Notes: generated by a model from the sequence alone, not told the origin. Counted from the stretch's first letter, positions 47,434 through 56,582 are shown. The stretch: DNA of 64,000 bases from Paenibacillus sp. FSL K6-1330 (GCF_037976825.1 NZ_CP150269.1:145001-209000); one strand, 5' to 3'. Numbers and translations: made by a program.

Positions 47434-47461
47434 TTGTCACATGTGTGATCTAGAATACAAT
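47434..47461 (+). promoter_or_regulatory. Candidate promoter of the two-component operon
   Basis: TTGTCA (47434-47439), 16-nt spacer, TACAAT (47456-47461), about 50 nt upstream of the sensor kinase ATG. Confidence 0.5.
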
Positions 47462-47511
47462 AGGAAAATCAGAGCTGCGCTTATGGCGACAATGTGTATG
47501 GAGGAATATGA

Positions 47512-49122
47512 ATGCGTTTACAGACGAGATTGATTCTGCTTATAGGCACCCTGTTGTTCGCCGTCATTGTCGCCCTCACCTTCAGTTTTGAGCGGTTGCT
47601 CATCACAACGCTGGAGAAGAGTATCGGCGCTTCGGCATTAAAGCTGGCGAAGGCCGTGGCGGAAATGGACGTTATTCAGAATGCGTTCGAGGAAGAGAAC
47701 CCGTCAGCCATCATTCAGCCTGTGGTAGAGGAAATTCGGTTGGAGACGGATGCGGAATATATCGTCATCGGTAACCGTGAAGGAATTCGGTATGCGCATC
47801 CTCTCGCCGATCGGATCGGCAAAGAGATGGTCGGTGGCGACAACGGCCCGGTATTGAAGGGCATGAGCATCATATCGAAGGCGATTGGCTCCATGGGACC
47901 CTCGCTCCGGGGGAAGACGCCGATCTACAATGATAAGAACGAAATTATTGGTATCGTATCGGTTGGCATTCTAATGAAAGATATCGAGATATCAGCACAA
48001 TCGTACCGAAATCGTGTCCTGTTCTTTGCAGGAATTTCGTTAATCCTGGGATGCGGCGGCGCTATATGGATATCGTCCAGTGTCAAGCGATCCATTCACG
48101 GGCTGGAGCCCAAGGAAATCGGTTTATTGTATCAAGAGAAACGCGCGATTCTGGAAACGATTCATGAAGGCATTATTGCCGTCAATCGAGAGGGCATCGT
48201 AACCTTGGCCAATCATACAGCCATGATGCTGATCGATCCAAAGGAGCGTAGGGTGATCACCGGGCAGTATGTTCAGGATGTCATCCCGGGCACCAGGCTG
48301 CTGGAGGTGATGCAGTCCGGGGTAGCAGAGAAGGATCAAGAGATGGTCATTAACGATCACGCGGTTGTGGTCAACCGGCTGCCTATCTATGATCATGAGC
48401 ATCGGATTGTGGGGGCGGTCTCCAGTTTTCGGAACAAATCCGAGCTGCTGCGCCTGACCGAAGAGCTTACGCAGGTGAAGAGGTATACGGAAGCGCTGCG
48501 CGCGCAGACGCATGAATATTCCAATAAGCTGTATACGATTTACGGACTGATTCAGCTGGAATCGTATCAGGAGGCCATGGATCTGATTACGCATGAGACG
48601 GATGTGCATCAGAACCTGATACAATTCCTGCTGCAGGAAATTCCCGATCCGATCATTGGCGGCATTCTCATTGGAAAGTTCAATCGAGGAAGCGAGTTAA
48701 AGGTGAAGGTTGAGATTGACCGGAGCAGTTCTTTTAAAGACATTCCCGGTCATATTAGCCGAAACCAGCTAGTTGCCATTATTGGAAATTTGATCGACAA
48801 CGCCATGGAGGCGGCATTGGGGTCCAAACCGGAGAACAGATGGGTAAGCGTAAAGTTACATGACAAGGGCAATCAATTAATGATCGAAGTATCCGACAGC
48901 GGGTCCGGTATAGCCGAGGCTGGAACGGATCGTCTGTTTGAGCGGGGCTATTCCACCAAGGGGGAACGCAATCGAGGATTTGGCCTATCGATCGTCAACG
49001 GGACAGTACAGCAATTACACGGTACGATTGTGTGCCATAACTCGCCTGCGGGCGGTGCGGTGTTTACGGTCAAGATTCCAAAAACAGGGGGGAATATCCA
49101 TGATACGGGTCGTAATCATTGA
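47512..49122 (+). CDS. Sensor histidine kinase, CitA/DcuS family
   Basis: 536 residues. Two membrane helices (about 8-28 and 170-190) enclose a periplasm-type PAS/sCACHE sensor with VIGNREGIRYAHPLADRIGKEM, the carboxylate-sensing motif. A cytoplasmic PAS (about 215-310) and a kinase follow, phospho-acceptor His in AQTHEYSNKLYTIYGLIQL, ATPase boxes NLIDNAMEAA and DSGSGIAE. It senses citrate or a related acid and is divergent from tctCBA. The stop overlaps the regulator by 23 nt. Confidence 0.93.
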   Translation: MRLQTRLILLIGTLLFAVIVALTFSFERLLITTLEKSIGASALKLAKAVAEMDVIQNAFEEENPSAIIQPVVEEIRLETDAEYIVIGNREGIRYAHPLADRIGKEMVGGDNGPVLKGMSIISKAIGSMGPSLRGKTPIYNDKNEIIGIVSVGILMKDIEISAQSYRNRVLFFAGISLILGCGGAIWISSSVKRSIHGLEPKEIGLLYQEKRAILETIHEGIIAVNREGIVTLANHTAMMLIDPKERRVITGQYVQDVIPGTRLLEVMQSGVAEKDQEMVINDHAVVVNRLPIYDHEHRIVGAVSSFRNKSELLRLTEELTQVKRYTEALRAQTHEYSNKLYTIYGLIQLESYQEAMDLITHETDVHQNLIQFLLQEIPDPIIGGILIGKFNRGSELKVKVEIDRSSSFKDIPGHISRNQLVAIIGNLIDNAMEAALGSKPENRWVSVKLHDKGNQLMIEVSDSGSGIAEAGTDRLFERGYSTKGERNRGFGLSIVNGTVQQLHGTIVCHNSPAGGAVFTVKIPKTGGNIHDTGRNH

Positions 49123-49792
49123 AGATGATGTGCGCATTGCCAGCATTAATCAACGGTTCGTAGAGAAGGTAGAGGGCTTTGAGGTCGTCGGCATTGCAAC
49201 GGATCGGGTCCAGGCGCATGAGCAGCTGGATATTCTGGCGCCTGATCTGGTGCTGCTGGATTTGTATTTTCCCGATATGTCGGGATTGGATCTGCTGCAG
49301 CATATACAGCGGGGATACCCGAATACCGATGTTATTATCATAACGGCAGCCAAGGAATTCGATACGGTGCGGGAGGCGATTCGCGGCGGAGTGTACGATT
49401 TTATGATCAAGCCGGTGGTCTTCGACCGTTTCCAGGAGAAGCTGAAAGCCTACCGGAAATATTACGAGCAGATGAAGCAGCTCGGCGGAGCAAATAAGCA
49501 GATTGATCAACAGGGCATCGACCAGCTGTTATGGCGTGCCGGTGAACGGATGGAGAGGGAAGCGTATTTTCCAAAAGGCATCGATAAATTGACGAGCGAG
49601 AAAATCCTGTCCTACATCGAGGAGTCCGAGGACGTGTGGACCGCGGAGGAGCTTGGAAAACGTGGCGGCTTCAGCCGAACGACGGCCAGAAGATACCTGG
49701 AGTACTTCGTGGAGAAGGGCGTCCTCGTGGCGGATATTTCATATGGCACGGTAGGCAGGCCGGAACGGGTATACCGGAAAGCGGAGGATTAG
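49100..49792 (+). CDS. Response regulator, CitT/DcuR family
   Basis: 230 residues. Receiver with VVIIEDDVRIA and phospho-acceptor Asp in LVLLDLYFPDMSGLDL; C-terminal winged helix (WTAEELGKRGGFSRTTARRYLEYF) of the CitB/DcuR type. ATG 49100 has GGGGGGAA about 6 nt upstream and overlaps the sensor gene. Expected to activate tctC transcription in response to the sensed acid. Confidence 0.93.
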   Translation: MIRVVIIEDDVRIASINQRFVEKVEGFEVVGIATDRVQAHEQLDILAPDLVLLDLYFPDMSGLDLLQHIQRGYPNTDVIIITAAKEFDTVREAIRGGVYDFMIKPVVFDRFQEKLKAYRKYYEQMKQLGGANKQIDQQGIDQLLWRAGERMEREAYFPKGIDKLTSEKILSYIEESEDVWTAEELGKRGGFSRTTARRYLEYFVEKGVLVADISYGTVGRPERVYRKAED

Positions 49793-49895
49793 ATAACCGG
49801 ATGCGAGACTGGGATATTCCGCCTAGACTTGCAGCTGCATATCGCTTGGATCCTTTCCTTGGATTCGAAATTCATAGAAAGGAGGGAGTGACGCG

Positions 49896-50555
49896 ATGAT
49901 TACCACCGTTGTTTTTGATTTGGACGGGACGCTGCTTGACCGCGACACGTCATTGGTACATTTCGTTCAAGATCAGTATGATCGTCTAGCGCTCCATGGA
50001 GGTTTAGTTGTGGGCAGAGATGAGTACGTAAGACGGTTTGTCGAGCTTGATCGTAGAGGTTATGTATGGAAGGATGAGGTGTATCGGCAGCTAACCAAGG
50101 AGTTTGCGCTCCCCGTGGGTTGGGAAGCTCTGCTGCGGGATTACATGTCGGGGTTTCAACAACATTGCGTCGGTTTCCCCCATTTGCATGAAATGTTAGC
50201 TTACTTGAGGAGTAAAGGGATAAAGCTCGGACTGATCTCCAATGGGTACGGCGATTTTCAATACAGCAATATCAGGGGACTTGGCATTGAGCCTTATTTT
50301 GATATTATCGCGTTTTCGGAGTGGGAAGGTTTACGTAAGCCGGATCCTAGGATTTTTCTCCATACATTACATCGGCTTGAATCAAAGGCCGAAGAATCGA
50401 TCTATGTTGGAGACCATCCGGACAATGACGTAACCGCAAGCCGGCGTATCGGCATGAAGGGCATCTGGAAGCGGGATCCCTATTATGATCAGGACTTCGC
50501 CAAGGATGGGGAGATTACCGATTTGCTTGAGATTATCGATTATTTGAAAAATTGA
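49896..50555 (+). CDS. HAD superfamily hydrolase
   Basis: 219 residues with all four motifs: DLDGTLLDRD (10 residues in), SNGYGD, the Lys in LRKPDPRIF, and YVGDHPDND. Subfamily IA cap. Probable small-metabolite phosphatase, substrate unknown. AAAGGAGGG is upstream of ATG 49896. It lies 103 nt after the response regulator and could be read with it. Confidence 0.88.
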   Translation: MITTVVFDLDGTLLDRDTSLVHFVQDQYDRLALHGGLVVGRDEYVRRFVELDRRGYVWKDEVYRQLTKEFALPVGWEALLRDYMSGFQQHCVGFPHLHEMLAYLRSKGIKLGLISNGYGDFQYSNIRGLGIEPYFDIIAFSEWEGLRKPDPRIFLHTLHRLESKAEESIYVGDHPDNDVTASRRIGMKGIWKRDPYYDQDFAKDGEITDLLEIIDYLKN

Positions 50556-50639
50556 ACAACCATTTCATTCTTTTACTCGTTATCATTTATATAAGCCGAA
50601 TCGAGATAACCGGTTGTTCTGCGTGAGGAGGGTGTCCCC

Positions 50640-51053
50640 GTGAATCGAAATAAAACCATGACCTTTATAGGCAAGGGTGAGAAGTGGAAAGCGACTTATG
50701 CTATTACCCATCAGGATAAGGTCAATACGAAGTTTACCGTGTTTCAGGATTCGCTTGGCGGAAAGTTGAAGCTGCAGTACTTAGGAAAGGAACTCCTCGA
50801 CCATGGCAAGGTAGACTATCGGCTAGAAGATATGACGGGCCACTCCATGGAGGGCAGAATTGTCGTGGGGATCGATCATGCTGCCATGAAGGAAACCAAG
50901 GGGAAGCTGGATTTTGAGCATCTGCTCGATATGATGAACCCAAACAAGGTTCTAACCCTAAAGATTGAGTGGAACGGGCACCGTGAAGAGTTTACGCTGG
51001 AGCTTCCCCGGAAGATCGGCTTTGGAAAAGTGGTCCGTAAGCGGAAGGAATAG
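50640..51053 (+). CDS. Hypothetical protein
   Basis: 137 residues, not recognised. Basic, soluble and beta-rich by composition (WKATYAITHQDKVNTKFTVF, KVLTLKIEWNGHREEFTLEL), with a basic C-terminus GKVVRKRKE. GTG start 50640 has GAGGAGGGTG about 6 nt upstream, and base composition fits its neighbours, so it is probably real. Confidence 0.7.
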   Translation: MNRNKTMTFIGKGEKWKATYAITHQDKVNTKFTVFQDSLGGKLKLQYLGKELLDHGKVDYRLEDMTGHSMEGRIVVGIDHAAMKETKGKLDFEHLLDMMNPNKVLTLKIEWNGHREEFTLELPRKIGFGKVVRKRKE

Positions 51054-51179
51054 CGGGACTTCATGGAAGCAGGACAGGGGCCGACTCTCCCATCATCACT
51101 TACGCGTAAGGCGGGTATGACAACCATATTACTCCAATGATATTGCATCAAATGCTTTTTTTTGCATATGGTGATCCTG

Positions 51180-51198
51180 CCCACACTGCTGGTGTGGG
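51180..51198 (+). repeat. Perfect hairpin
   Basis: CCCACAC (51180-51186), loop TGCTG, GTGTGGG (51192-51198). No T-run follows directly (GGTTTTCGGTTTT is further on). Possible terminator for the hypothetical gene or a protein site. Confidence 0.4.
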
Positions 51199-51231
51199 TT
51201 ATTCGGTTTTCGGTTTTGGAGTATAGCTATA

Positions 51232-51280
51232 ACCCCCAGGTTAACAGCAGGGCCGATTATGACGCGGGGGTGCCTTTTTT
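51232..51280 (+). terminator. Terminator-like hairpin with long loop
   Basis: ACCCCC (51232-51237) pairs with GGGGGT (51266-51271), then GCC and six Ts. The 28-nt loop may fold. With the hairpin at 51180 it fills most of the 315-nt gap before the VanZ gene; I did not recognise a riboswitch. Confidence 0.5.
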
Positions 51281-51368
51281 AAACGCATTTTAAACGAAGG
51301 AATCCCCGTCATTTAAACTTGATCCTGTAACCTATAAGTAGAACATCACAGAGGGAGTGAACGAAAGC

Positions 51369-52475
51369 ATGCTGGAATCCTACCTGTTTCCAATATCTTA
51401 TGCATTTTTAACCTTTCCCATAGCGGCTTTGCTGTGCGCAGTTCCCTTTCTGATTGTGCAGTATCGCAAATATGGTTATTTTAATAAATTCCGGGGATTT
51501 CTGCTGTATTTATTTCTGCTCTACATGATGAACGCAGTGTATCTGGTGCTCCTTCCTTTGCCTGCCTCGCGGCATAATGCTCCAATGAATGTTGCCTCGG
51601 TCATGCAGTGGATTCCTCTGAACTTTATCCAAGACATATTGAAGGAGACCAAGGTGGTATGGGGCGAGCCTTCGACTTACATGCATCTATTCAAGGAAAG
51701 AGCCTTCTTGCAGGTCGTATTTAACGTATTTCTCGTGGTTCCGTTCGGCATGTTCCTGCGTTATTATGCTCGGGCATCTTGGGTTACGTGTTTGGTGGCC
51801 TCATTCGGATTATCGCTGTTCTTTGAGGTGACCCAGGTGACCGGTATTTACGGCATCTATGATCACCCTTACCGGTTGTTTGATGTGGATGATCTGCTGT
51901 TGAATACCATGGGTGGAATGATCGGATTCGTGCTCGCGGATTGGATGAAAAATCACCTGCCTCGCCTCGATCGGCTGGATGAGAAGGTGGATCTGTCGCA
52001 GAAACGGGTCAGTTATACGCGCCGGGCGATCGCTTTCGGTATTGATGCAGGGGTCGTGCTGCCGATGATTGGCGTGTTGACGGTGCTGAATGTGAAGGGT
52101 GCGTATTTTATTGTCGTGATTTTATATCATATCGTGCTGCCGTATATGATGCAGGGACAGACGCTGGGCAAGTGGATTGTCCGGGTCCAGATTCGTGGAG
52201 CAGAGGAACATCTGAAGTTGAAGGAAGTGATCATCCGTAACGGACTGCTGTATGTGGTCTGGGGTGGATTTCATGCCTTGCTTATTCCCGTTAATATTTT
52301 GGGTTCGCAAATCCTGGCTGCCATGTATGCGCTGGGGGTATTGCTTCTGGATGGTGTTGTGTTTATCCATGTGCTGTTATGTCTCATCTATCGTGATCGA
52401 GTGCTGCTGCATGAAGCCAAGAGCGGAACGAGGCTGGCTATCGTAGAGAATAAACCATTAAATAAGACTGATTAA
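51369..52475 (+). CDS. VanZ-like / RDD domain fusion membrane protein
   Basis: 368 residues. The N-terminal half is a VanZ-like domain with four to five membrane segments (FNVFLVVPFGMFLRYY, FEVTQVTGIYGIYDHPYRLFDVDDLLLNTMGG). From about 215 an RDD domain follows (RRAIAFGIDAGVVLPMIGVL ... GQTLGKWIVRVQIRG). The fusion recurs in Firmicutes; the role is unknown, VanZ being linked to teicoplanin tolerance in one system. ATG 51369 is chosen; a GTG at 51357 overlaps the GAGGGAG site. The stop overlaps the next ATG (TAATG). Confidence 0.83.
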   Translation: MLESYLFPISYAFLTFPIAALLCAVPFLIVQYRKYGYFNKFRGFLLYLFLLYMMNAVYLVLLPLPASRHNAPMNVASVMQWIPLNFIQDILKETKVVWGEPSTYMHLFKERAFLQVVFNVFLVVPFGMFLRYYARASWVTCLVASFGLSLFFEVTQVTGIYGIYDHPYRLFDVDDLLLNTMGGMIGFVLADWMKNHLPRLDRLDEKVDLSQKRVSYTRRAIAFGIDAGVVLPMIGVLTVLNVKGAYFIVVILYHIVLPYMMQGQTLGKWIVRVQIRGAEEHLKLKEVIIRNGLLYVVWGGFHALLIPVNILGSQILAAMYALGVLLLDGVVFIHVLLCLIYRDRVLLHEAKSGTRLAIVENKPLNKTD

Positions 52476-53197
52476 TGTTGGTTACCACAGGGTTTATTAT
52501 TTGTTATAATGTGGAAAACGGGTTCGTCGAGGGGGAGATACAACTGAAAGGCAAAATCCTCTCCATTTCCGCAATCATCGTAGGGTTGCTGTTTATTTCC
52601 AACCAACATCTGGGCTATTCATTCGGAGATGATCTGTTCCGCTGGGCAGGGATCTCACCATGGACTCAGGAAGGTAATTATGGTCTTCATCTGCCTGTTA
52701 TAGCAGGTCTTATTTTGTTGGTAGCTGGCATCCTATGGGTGGCACGGATTTATCGTCCACGTTATCCGAAGATTATGAGCCGATTATTAATCGGCTGTAT
52801 CGCATGGATCGTTATTTTTCCATTTATATCAGAGTTTGTTATGTATGTGGTGAATTATAATTCGAGCGGAACATCTACCGTGTCCTATTCCAGGAAAGAC
52901 AGCAAGTGTGATTATCGCACAGAGAACGATGCTATTCGGGCGCACTGCCAGCTTCATATTTACAGCTATGGTAACGAGCAGCAGGTTATAGTACGGCCGT
53001 TAAGCGTTGATATTGGCGGGAGGATGGTTGATTTCGAGTCTAAGGAGGTTACGGTTCGGCCACGAGGTCGGATACAGATTAGCGAAACCTTTGAGGGTTT
53101 CTTGGAACAGCCTGACTCTTCCTACAGTATGTCGGGGGGAACCAACGAGCCGGGCATCGAGCTGATCGTGGATGGCAGAAGCAAACAGGTGAAATAG
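52475..53197 (+). CDS. Hypothetical membrane protein
   Basis: Up to 240 residues, not recognised. Three hydrophobic segments in the first 130 residues, then an extracytoplasmic beta-rich domain with two Cys (SKCDYRTENDAIRAHCQLHI). ATG 52475 overlaps the upstream stop (TAATG), favouring coupled translation. But a good promoter (52482-52510) and a site GAGGGGGAG (52529-52537) followed 6 nt later by CTG 52544 suggest a shorter protein of about 217 residues starting at that CTG. Confidence 0.65.
   Translation: MLVTTGFIICYNVENGFVEGEIQLKGKILSISAIIVGLLFISNQHLGYSFGDDLFRWAGISPWTQEGNYGLHLPVIAGLILLVAGILWVARIYRPRYPKIMSRLLIGCIAWIVIFPFISEFVMYVVNYNSSGTSTVSYSRKDSKCDYRTENDAIRAHCQLHIYSYGNEQQVIVRPLSVDIGGRMVDFESKEVTVRPRGRIQISETFEGFLEQPDSSYSMSGGTNEPGIELIVDGRSKQVK
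52482..52510 (+). promoter_or_regulatory. Extended -10 promoter candidate at the start of the next gene
   Basis: TTACCA (52482-52487), 17-nt spacer, TATAAT (52505-52510) with an upstream TG (TGTTATAAT). It lies inside the first codons of the frame that opens at 52475, which questions that start. Confidence 0.45.
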
Positions 53198-53242
53198 CCA
53201 TCCGGTTCTTCAGAATAATGACTCTGAATTGTGGGGTTAACC

Positions 53243-53719
53243 ATGGTCGATATTCATCGTGCGGGTCGGCTTATGAAAATACCGCTGATCACGCTGCTGT
53301 TGCTGGTGATGTGTTCATCGCCAGCTGCAGTTGCTTCCTGGGCATACTCATTTGTCGTCAATGATGGGAAGGTTTTTGTCGTGTCAGAGAACCGCGTGGA
53401 TGAGTCCACGCTTGGAGACGTGGTGGGGAAGGTCACCTACCATACGGATCAGGAAGGGACCTACGGCGGCAACTTCTCTAATATTTACCCAAAGGGAACG
53501 AAATACTATGCCATCCAAGGAATCGCTCCTGAATCCGCCATCGCGGTTGAGACGCAGGAAGGTTATGTCATGGCTCGTTATGAGGGTGAGTATGGCGGAT
53601 CCCGTGTTCCGTGGGAAGTCATCAAGAATTGGATTGCGGCGGGGCTGATCCTGCTAGTCGTTGTGTGGGTGGCGGCCGTTGTTCGAAAGAAGCGGGCAAG
53701 TGGCTCATATAGGCGCTAG
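53243..53719 (+). CDS. Hypothetical secreted/membrane-anchored protein
   Basis: 158 residues, not recognised. Signal-like segment (about 12-30), an extracytoplasmic domain of about 90 residues (FVVNDGKVFVVSENRVDEST, GKVTYHTDQEGTYGGNFSNI) and a C-terminal membrane helix (about 130-148) with basic tail VRKKRASGSYRR. ATG 53243 or ATG 53273 are both possible. It lies 45 nt after the previous hypothetical gene; the two may act together. Confidence 0.66.
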   Translation: MVDIHRAGRLMKIPLITLLLLVMCSSPAAVASWAYSFVVNDGKVFVVSENRVDESTLGDVVGKVTYHTDQEGTYGGNFSNIYPKGTKYYAIQGIAPESAIAVETQEGYVMARYEGEYGGSRVPWEVIKNWIAAGLILLVVVWVAAVVRKKRASGSYRR

Positions 53720-53756
53720 CTGCTTCGGGAGCTAAGCAGACTTATTCACGATGTGC

Positions 53757-53809
53757 AATAACAGCCGGTATTCTTTGAGCATGCTCATTGGACACCGGCT
53801 TGTTATATT
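53757..53809. repeat. Long imperfect palindrome
   Basis: AATAACAGCCGGT (53757-53769) pairs with ACCGGCTTGTTAT (53794-53806), enclosing a perfect 12-bp palindrome TGAGCATGCTCA near 53776-53787. No T-run, so weak as a terminator; position after a gene end suggests that role. Confidence 0.45.
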
Positions 53810-53905
53810 CATGTATCATTGCGGATTGCAGGTTGACCTATGGAGGATTTATATTTGCTACAATAGAAAATAGAACTAGAAACCGATACGATAAGGAGAC
53901 AGCTC

Positions 53906-54367
53906 ATGAAACCGATACGAAACTCGGCCAAGGCCGTTATTATGCGGAATCATCAAATCCTTCTAACGAAAAACGTAGACCATTTGGGGGATTTCTATCT
54001 GTTCCCAGGCGGTGGACAAGAAAAGGGGGAAACCTTGGTGCAGGCGGTGATCAGAGAGTGCCAGGAGGAAATCGGGCGTAAGGTGGAAGTTCGTGATCTC
54101 CTGCATGTCCGTGAATACATAGGGTCCAATCATGAATTTGCGGAATGGGATTCCGATGTGCACCAAGTGGAGTTTTATTTTGAGTGCAGCTTGGCGGATG
54201 CAGGGGATAGCTTTCTTGGCCATAACCCGGATGAATACCAGGTGGGTGTGGAATGGATCGATCTGTCCGCATTGGATGAGATTCGAGTATACCCTCGATC
54301 CCTGGTCAAGCCACTTCAGGATAAGGCTGCACACCCCGTAGTTTGCTATGTTGGCGATACGAACTGA
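53906..54367 (+). CDS. Nudix hydrolase
   Basis: 153 residues. The Nudix box GGGQEKGETLVQAVIRECQEEIG is complete (GX5EX7REUXEEXGU) at about 37-59. It hydrolyses a nucleoside diphosphate linked to another moiety; substrate unknown. AAGGAGA lies 7 nt upstream of ATG 53906. Confidence 0.9.
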   Translation: MKPIRNSAKAVIMRNHQILLTKNVDHLGDFYLFPGGGQEKGETLVQAVIRECQEEIGRKVEVRDLLHVREYIGSNHEFAEWDSDVHQVEFYFECSLADAGDSFLGHNPDEYQVGVEWIDLSALDEIRVYPRSLVKPLQDKAAHPVVCYVGDTN

Positions 54368-54433
54368 TTTTATCTACAGAAAATCTTGAAGTTTGTGGTC
54401 AAAAATTCAATGGGATGATGGAGGATGCCGAAT

Positions 54434-54637
54434 ATGGATCAATGGGAATACAAAACGCTGAAATACAAAACCGGAGGATTCCTTGGAGGCAAGGTGAACG
54501 AAGAGGAATTTGAGGATTTATTAAACAGTTACGGAATTGACGGCTGGGAATTGATCTCGTGCTTTGATACGAGTGTGCATCAAGGCCAGTCCAGAGACAT
54601 CATTGCCGTAATGAAGCGAAGAGCTTATCTGGGGTGA
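54434..54637 (+). CDS. DUF4177 small protein
   Basis: 67 residues, matching the DUF4177 pattern (WEYKTLKYKT at the start, LNSYGIDGWELISCFDT in the middle, IIAVMKRR at the end). ATG 54434 has GGAGG 9 nt upstream; ATG 54425 directly abuts that site. Function unknown. Confidence 0.82.
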   Translation: MDQWEYKTLKYKTGGFLGGKVNEEEFEDLLNSYGIDGWELISCFDTSVHQGQSRDIIAVMKRRAYLG

Positions 54638-54663
54638 GGGATAAATAAAGGGGAGACGATATT

Positions 54664-55413
54664 ATGATCATTCGCGAGACAGAGGATGCTTTTGTGATGA
54701 CGGCCCAGGACGACCATGGCCGATTCTCGGGCGATGTAGCCCGGGGCTTCCGGCGAGAGCTGTTTATGGATGAGTCTGTATTGAAAGAAGTACTGCTGGC
54801 TATAACCGAGCATGACCGCGCTTGGCTTCGGATGGATGACACGCCGATCTGGAATGACGAGAGCCGGACTCCATACACTTTTATCGATTATCCGGTCCTG
54901 CCGAAAATGCTAATGTATACAAAGGGTGTTGATGAGATCGAAGCGATGAGTCCTTATGCAGGGTATCTCTGCAGCCTTCATTTTGCGTCATTTATGAAAG
55001 AGGCGACGGAAGCGCCGCTGGTGGAATTCTACCATGAGGAGTTGGCTCGGCAAAAACGACTAAGTGATCAGTTTCAATTTCCCGATGAAGATGTCGTTAA
55101 CAGACAGTTTGGCCTGCTGCAGCTGTGCGATGATATCTCGCTCTATGTAAACATGAATGCACCTGGTGTTTCCAAGGATCAGGAGCATCCTTGGTTCAAA
55201 GAGGGCTTCGATATGTCGATCGATGGGGAAAGGGTCATAGCGGCCTGGGCAAGCGAGCATGAGATTCGATTGCGACCGTTTCTGTTCGAACAGGCATGGT
55301 CGGCTTCGGTGAAGTGGAAATATGTGCTGAAGGCGAAGATTGATGAACTTGGAGTGGCCAAGGCATTTGATGGTGCGGCGTGGACGGAGCAGACGGTTAC
55401 TTTTGTACCGTAA
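54664..55413 (+). CDS. DUF3891 family protein
   Basis: 249 residues, soluble. The N-terminal MIIRETEDAFVMTAQDDHGRFSGDVA and the internal HDRAWLRMDDTPIWN with several acidic and His residues fit the DUF3891 family as I know it, which has an HD-like metal-site feel. Function not assigned. GGGGAGA lies 7-8 nt upstream of ATG 54664; 27 nt after the DUF4177 gene. Confidence 0.72.
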   Translation: MIIRETEDAFVMTAQDDHGRFSGDVARGFRRELFMDESVLKEVLLAITEHDRAWLRMDDTPIWNDESRTPYTFIDYPVLPKMLMYTKGVDEIEAMSPYAGYLCSLHFASFMKEATEAPLVEFYHEELARQKRLSDQFQFPDEDVVNRQFGLLQLCDDISLYVNMNAPGVSKDQEHPWFKEGFDMSIDGERVIAAWASEHEIRLRPFLFEQAWSASVKWKYVLKAKIDELGVAKAFDGAAWTEQTVTFVP

Positions 55414-55521
55414 GTTCATTCATATAAACGATCATACTTCATCAGCAAAAATATGATATGATCACCACAGTAGGCTGCAGACTGGATAGATTTGATTCTG
55501 TAGGAATGTAGAGGATGAACA

Positions 55522-55698
55522 ATGAAGAAAAAGGAATTTTTGATCGTTGCGCTGCTTAATTTTTTGGCTGCGATAGCGTTCTTGGTGGTCGTTTTCATTA
55601 CGGATCGAAGCTCTTGGCAATGGGGATTTGGAATCGTTTCACTGTTGTTTGCGATTGGTGGAGTAGGGAATTTGGTATTGCATGCCAAGAACAAGTAA
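55522..55698 (+). CDS. Small two-helix membrane protein
   Basis: 58 residues: starts MKKKEFLIVALLNFLAA, two hydrophobic helices (about 6-26 and 34-53) separated by TDRSSWQWG, basic end HAKNK. GAGG lies 8 nt upstream of ATG 55522. Not recognised as a family. It sits alone between the DUF3891 gene and popT and is short enough to be missed by length filters. Confidence 0.65.
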   Translation: MKKKEFLIVALLNFLAAIAFLVVVFITDRSSWQWGFGIVSLLFAIGGVGNLVLHAKNK

Positions 55699-55752
55699 AA
55701 CCTCCTTCGCAGGGCTATCACGATAAGATTCACTTTGTAAGGTAGGAGGATT

Positions 55753-56571
55753 ATGATTTTGATGGAATGGAAGAACCTTTATCGGGGTGTGCTGATGGGA
55801 GTCAGTGACCTAATTCCAGGTATAAGCGGCGGCACTATTGCTGTCGTGCTGGGTATCTATGATCGTTTGCTGGCGGCTATCAGTGGATTTTTCAGCAGGG
55901 AATGGAAGAAGCAGCTGGGCTTTTTGATTCCACTTGGCGTTGGAATTGGAGCAGCTCTATTGTTGCTGAGCCGCGTGATTGAATACCTGCTGGCAAGCTA
56001 TTATGAGCCTACCCAGTTTTTCTTTACAGGATTGATTTTAGGGGTGTTGCCTCTTATTCTGCGTAAAGCGGAGGCGAGAACCAAATTCAAAGCCGTGCAT
56101 GTGGTCGTGTTGATTGTGGCAGCCGGTTTATTGGCTTCGACGGCCTTTCTCAGAACGGATGCCACATCCGATCCGATAACCGTCCTGACCTGGTCCAACG
56201 GGATCGGACTGTTCTTATCCGGCTGGTTGGCCAGCATGGCGATGCTGCTGCCTGGCATTAGCGGGTCGTTTGTACTTCTCCTTCTGGGTGTGTATTCTAC
56301 TGCCATTTCAGCTCTATCCTCATTAAATTTAGGGATTATAGCTGTTATTGGGGCGGGAGTGGTGATTGGCTTCGTGGTTAGCAGCCGGTTGATTCGGTAC
56401 CTGCTGGACCGTTTCCCACATATGACGTATGCCGTTATTATTGGATTGATATTAGGATCTATTGTTATCGTGTTTCCGGGTATTCCATCCGGAACGGGTA
56501 TGATGGCTACCAGTATAGGAACCTTGCTGCTGGGGCTGATCGTAGCGGTGTTCATGGGTAGAAAAGAATAA
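55753..56571 (+). CDS. popT: DUF368 membrane protein, PopT-type polyprenyl-phosphate transporter
   Basis: 272 residues with about eight membrane segments and the family's duplicated motif: GVSDLIPGISGGTIAVVLGI near residue 16 and MLLPGISGSFVLLLLGVY near residue 169. DUF368 proteins were shown to recycle undecaprenyl phosphate across the membrane for wall synthesis. GGAGG is 6-7 nt upstream of ATG 55753. The symbol is by family, not tested here. Confidence 0.87.
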   Translation: MILMEWKNLYRGVLMGVSDLIPGISGGTIAVVLGIYDRLLAAISGFFSREWKKQLGFLIPLGVGIGAALLLLSRVIEYLLASYYEPTQFFFTGLILGVLPLILRKAEARTKFKAVHVVVLIVAAGLLASTAFLRTDATSDPITVLTWSNGIGLFLSGWLASMAMLLPGISGSFVLLLLGVYSTAISALSSLNLGIIAVIGAGVVIGFVVSSRLIRYLLDRFPHMTYAVIIGLILGSIVIVFPGIPSGTGMMATSIGTLLLGLIVAVFMGRKE

Positions 56572-56582
56572 GAATGAAATAT

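Noticed and set aside
51180..51280. Riboswitch upstream of the VanZ gene
   Set aside because: Two hairpins are present but no known aptamer core could be recognised.
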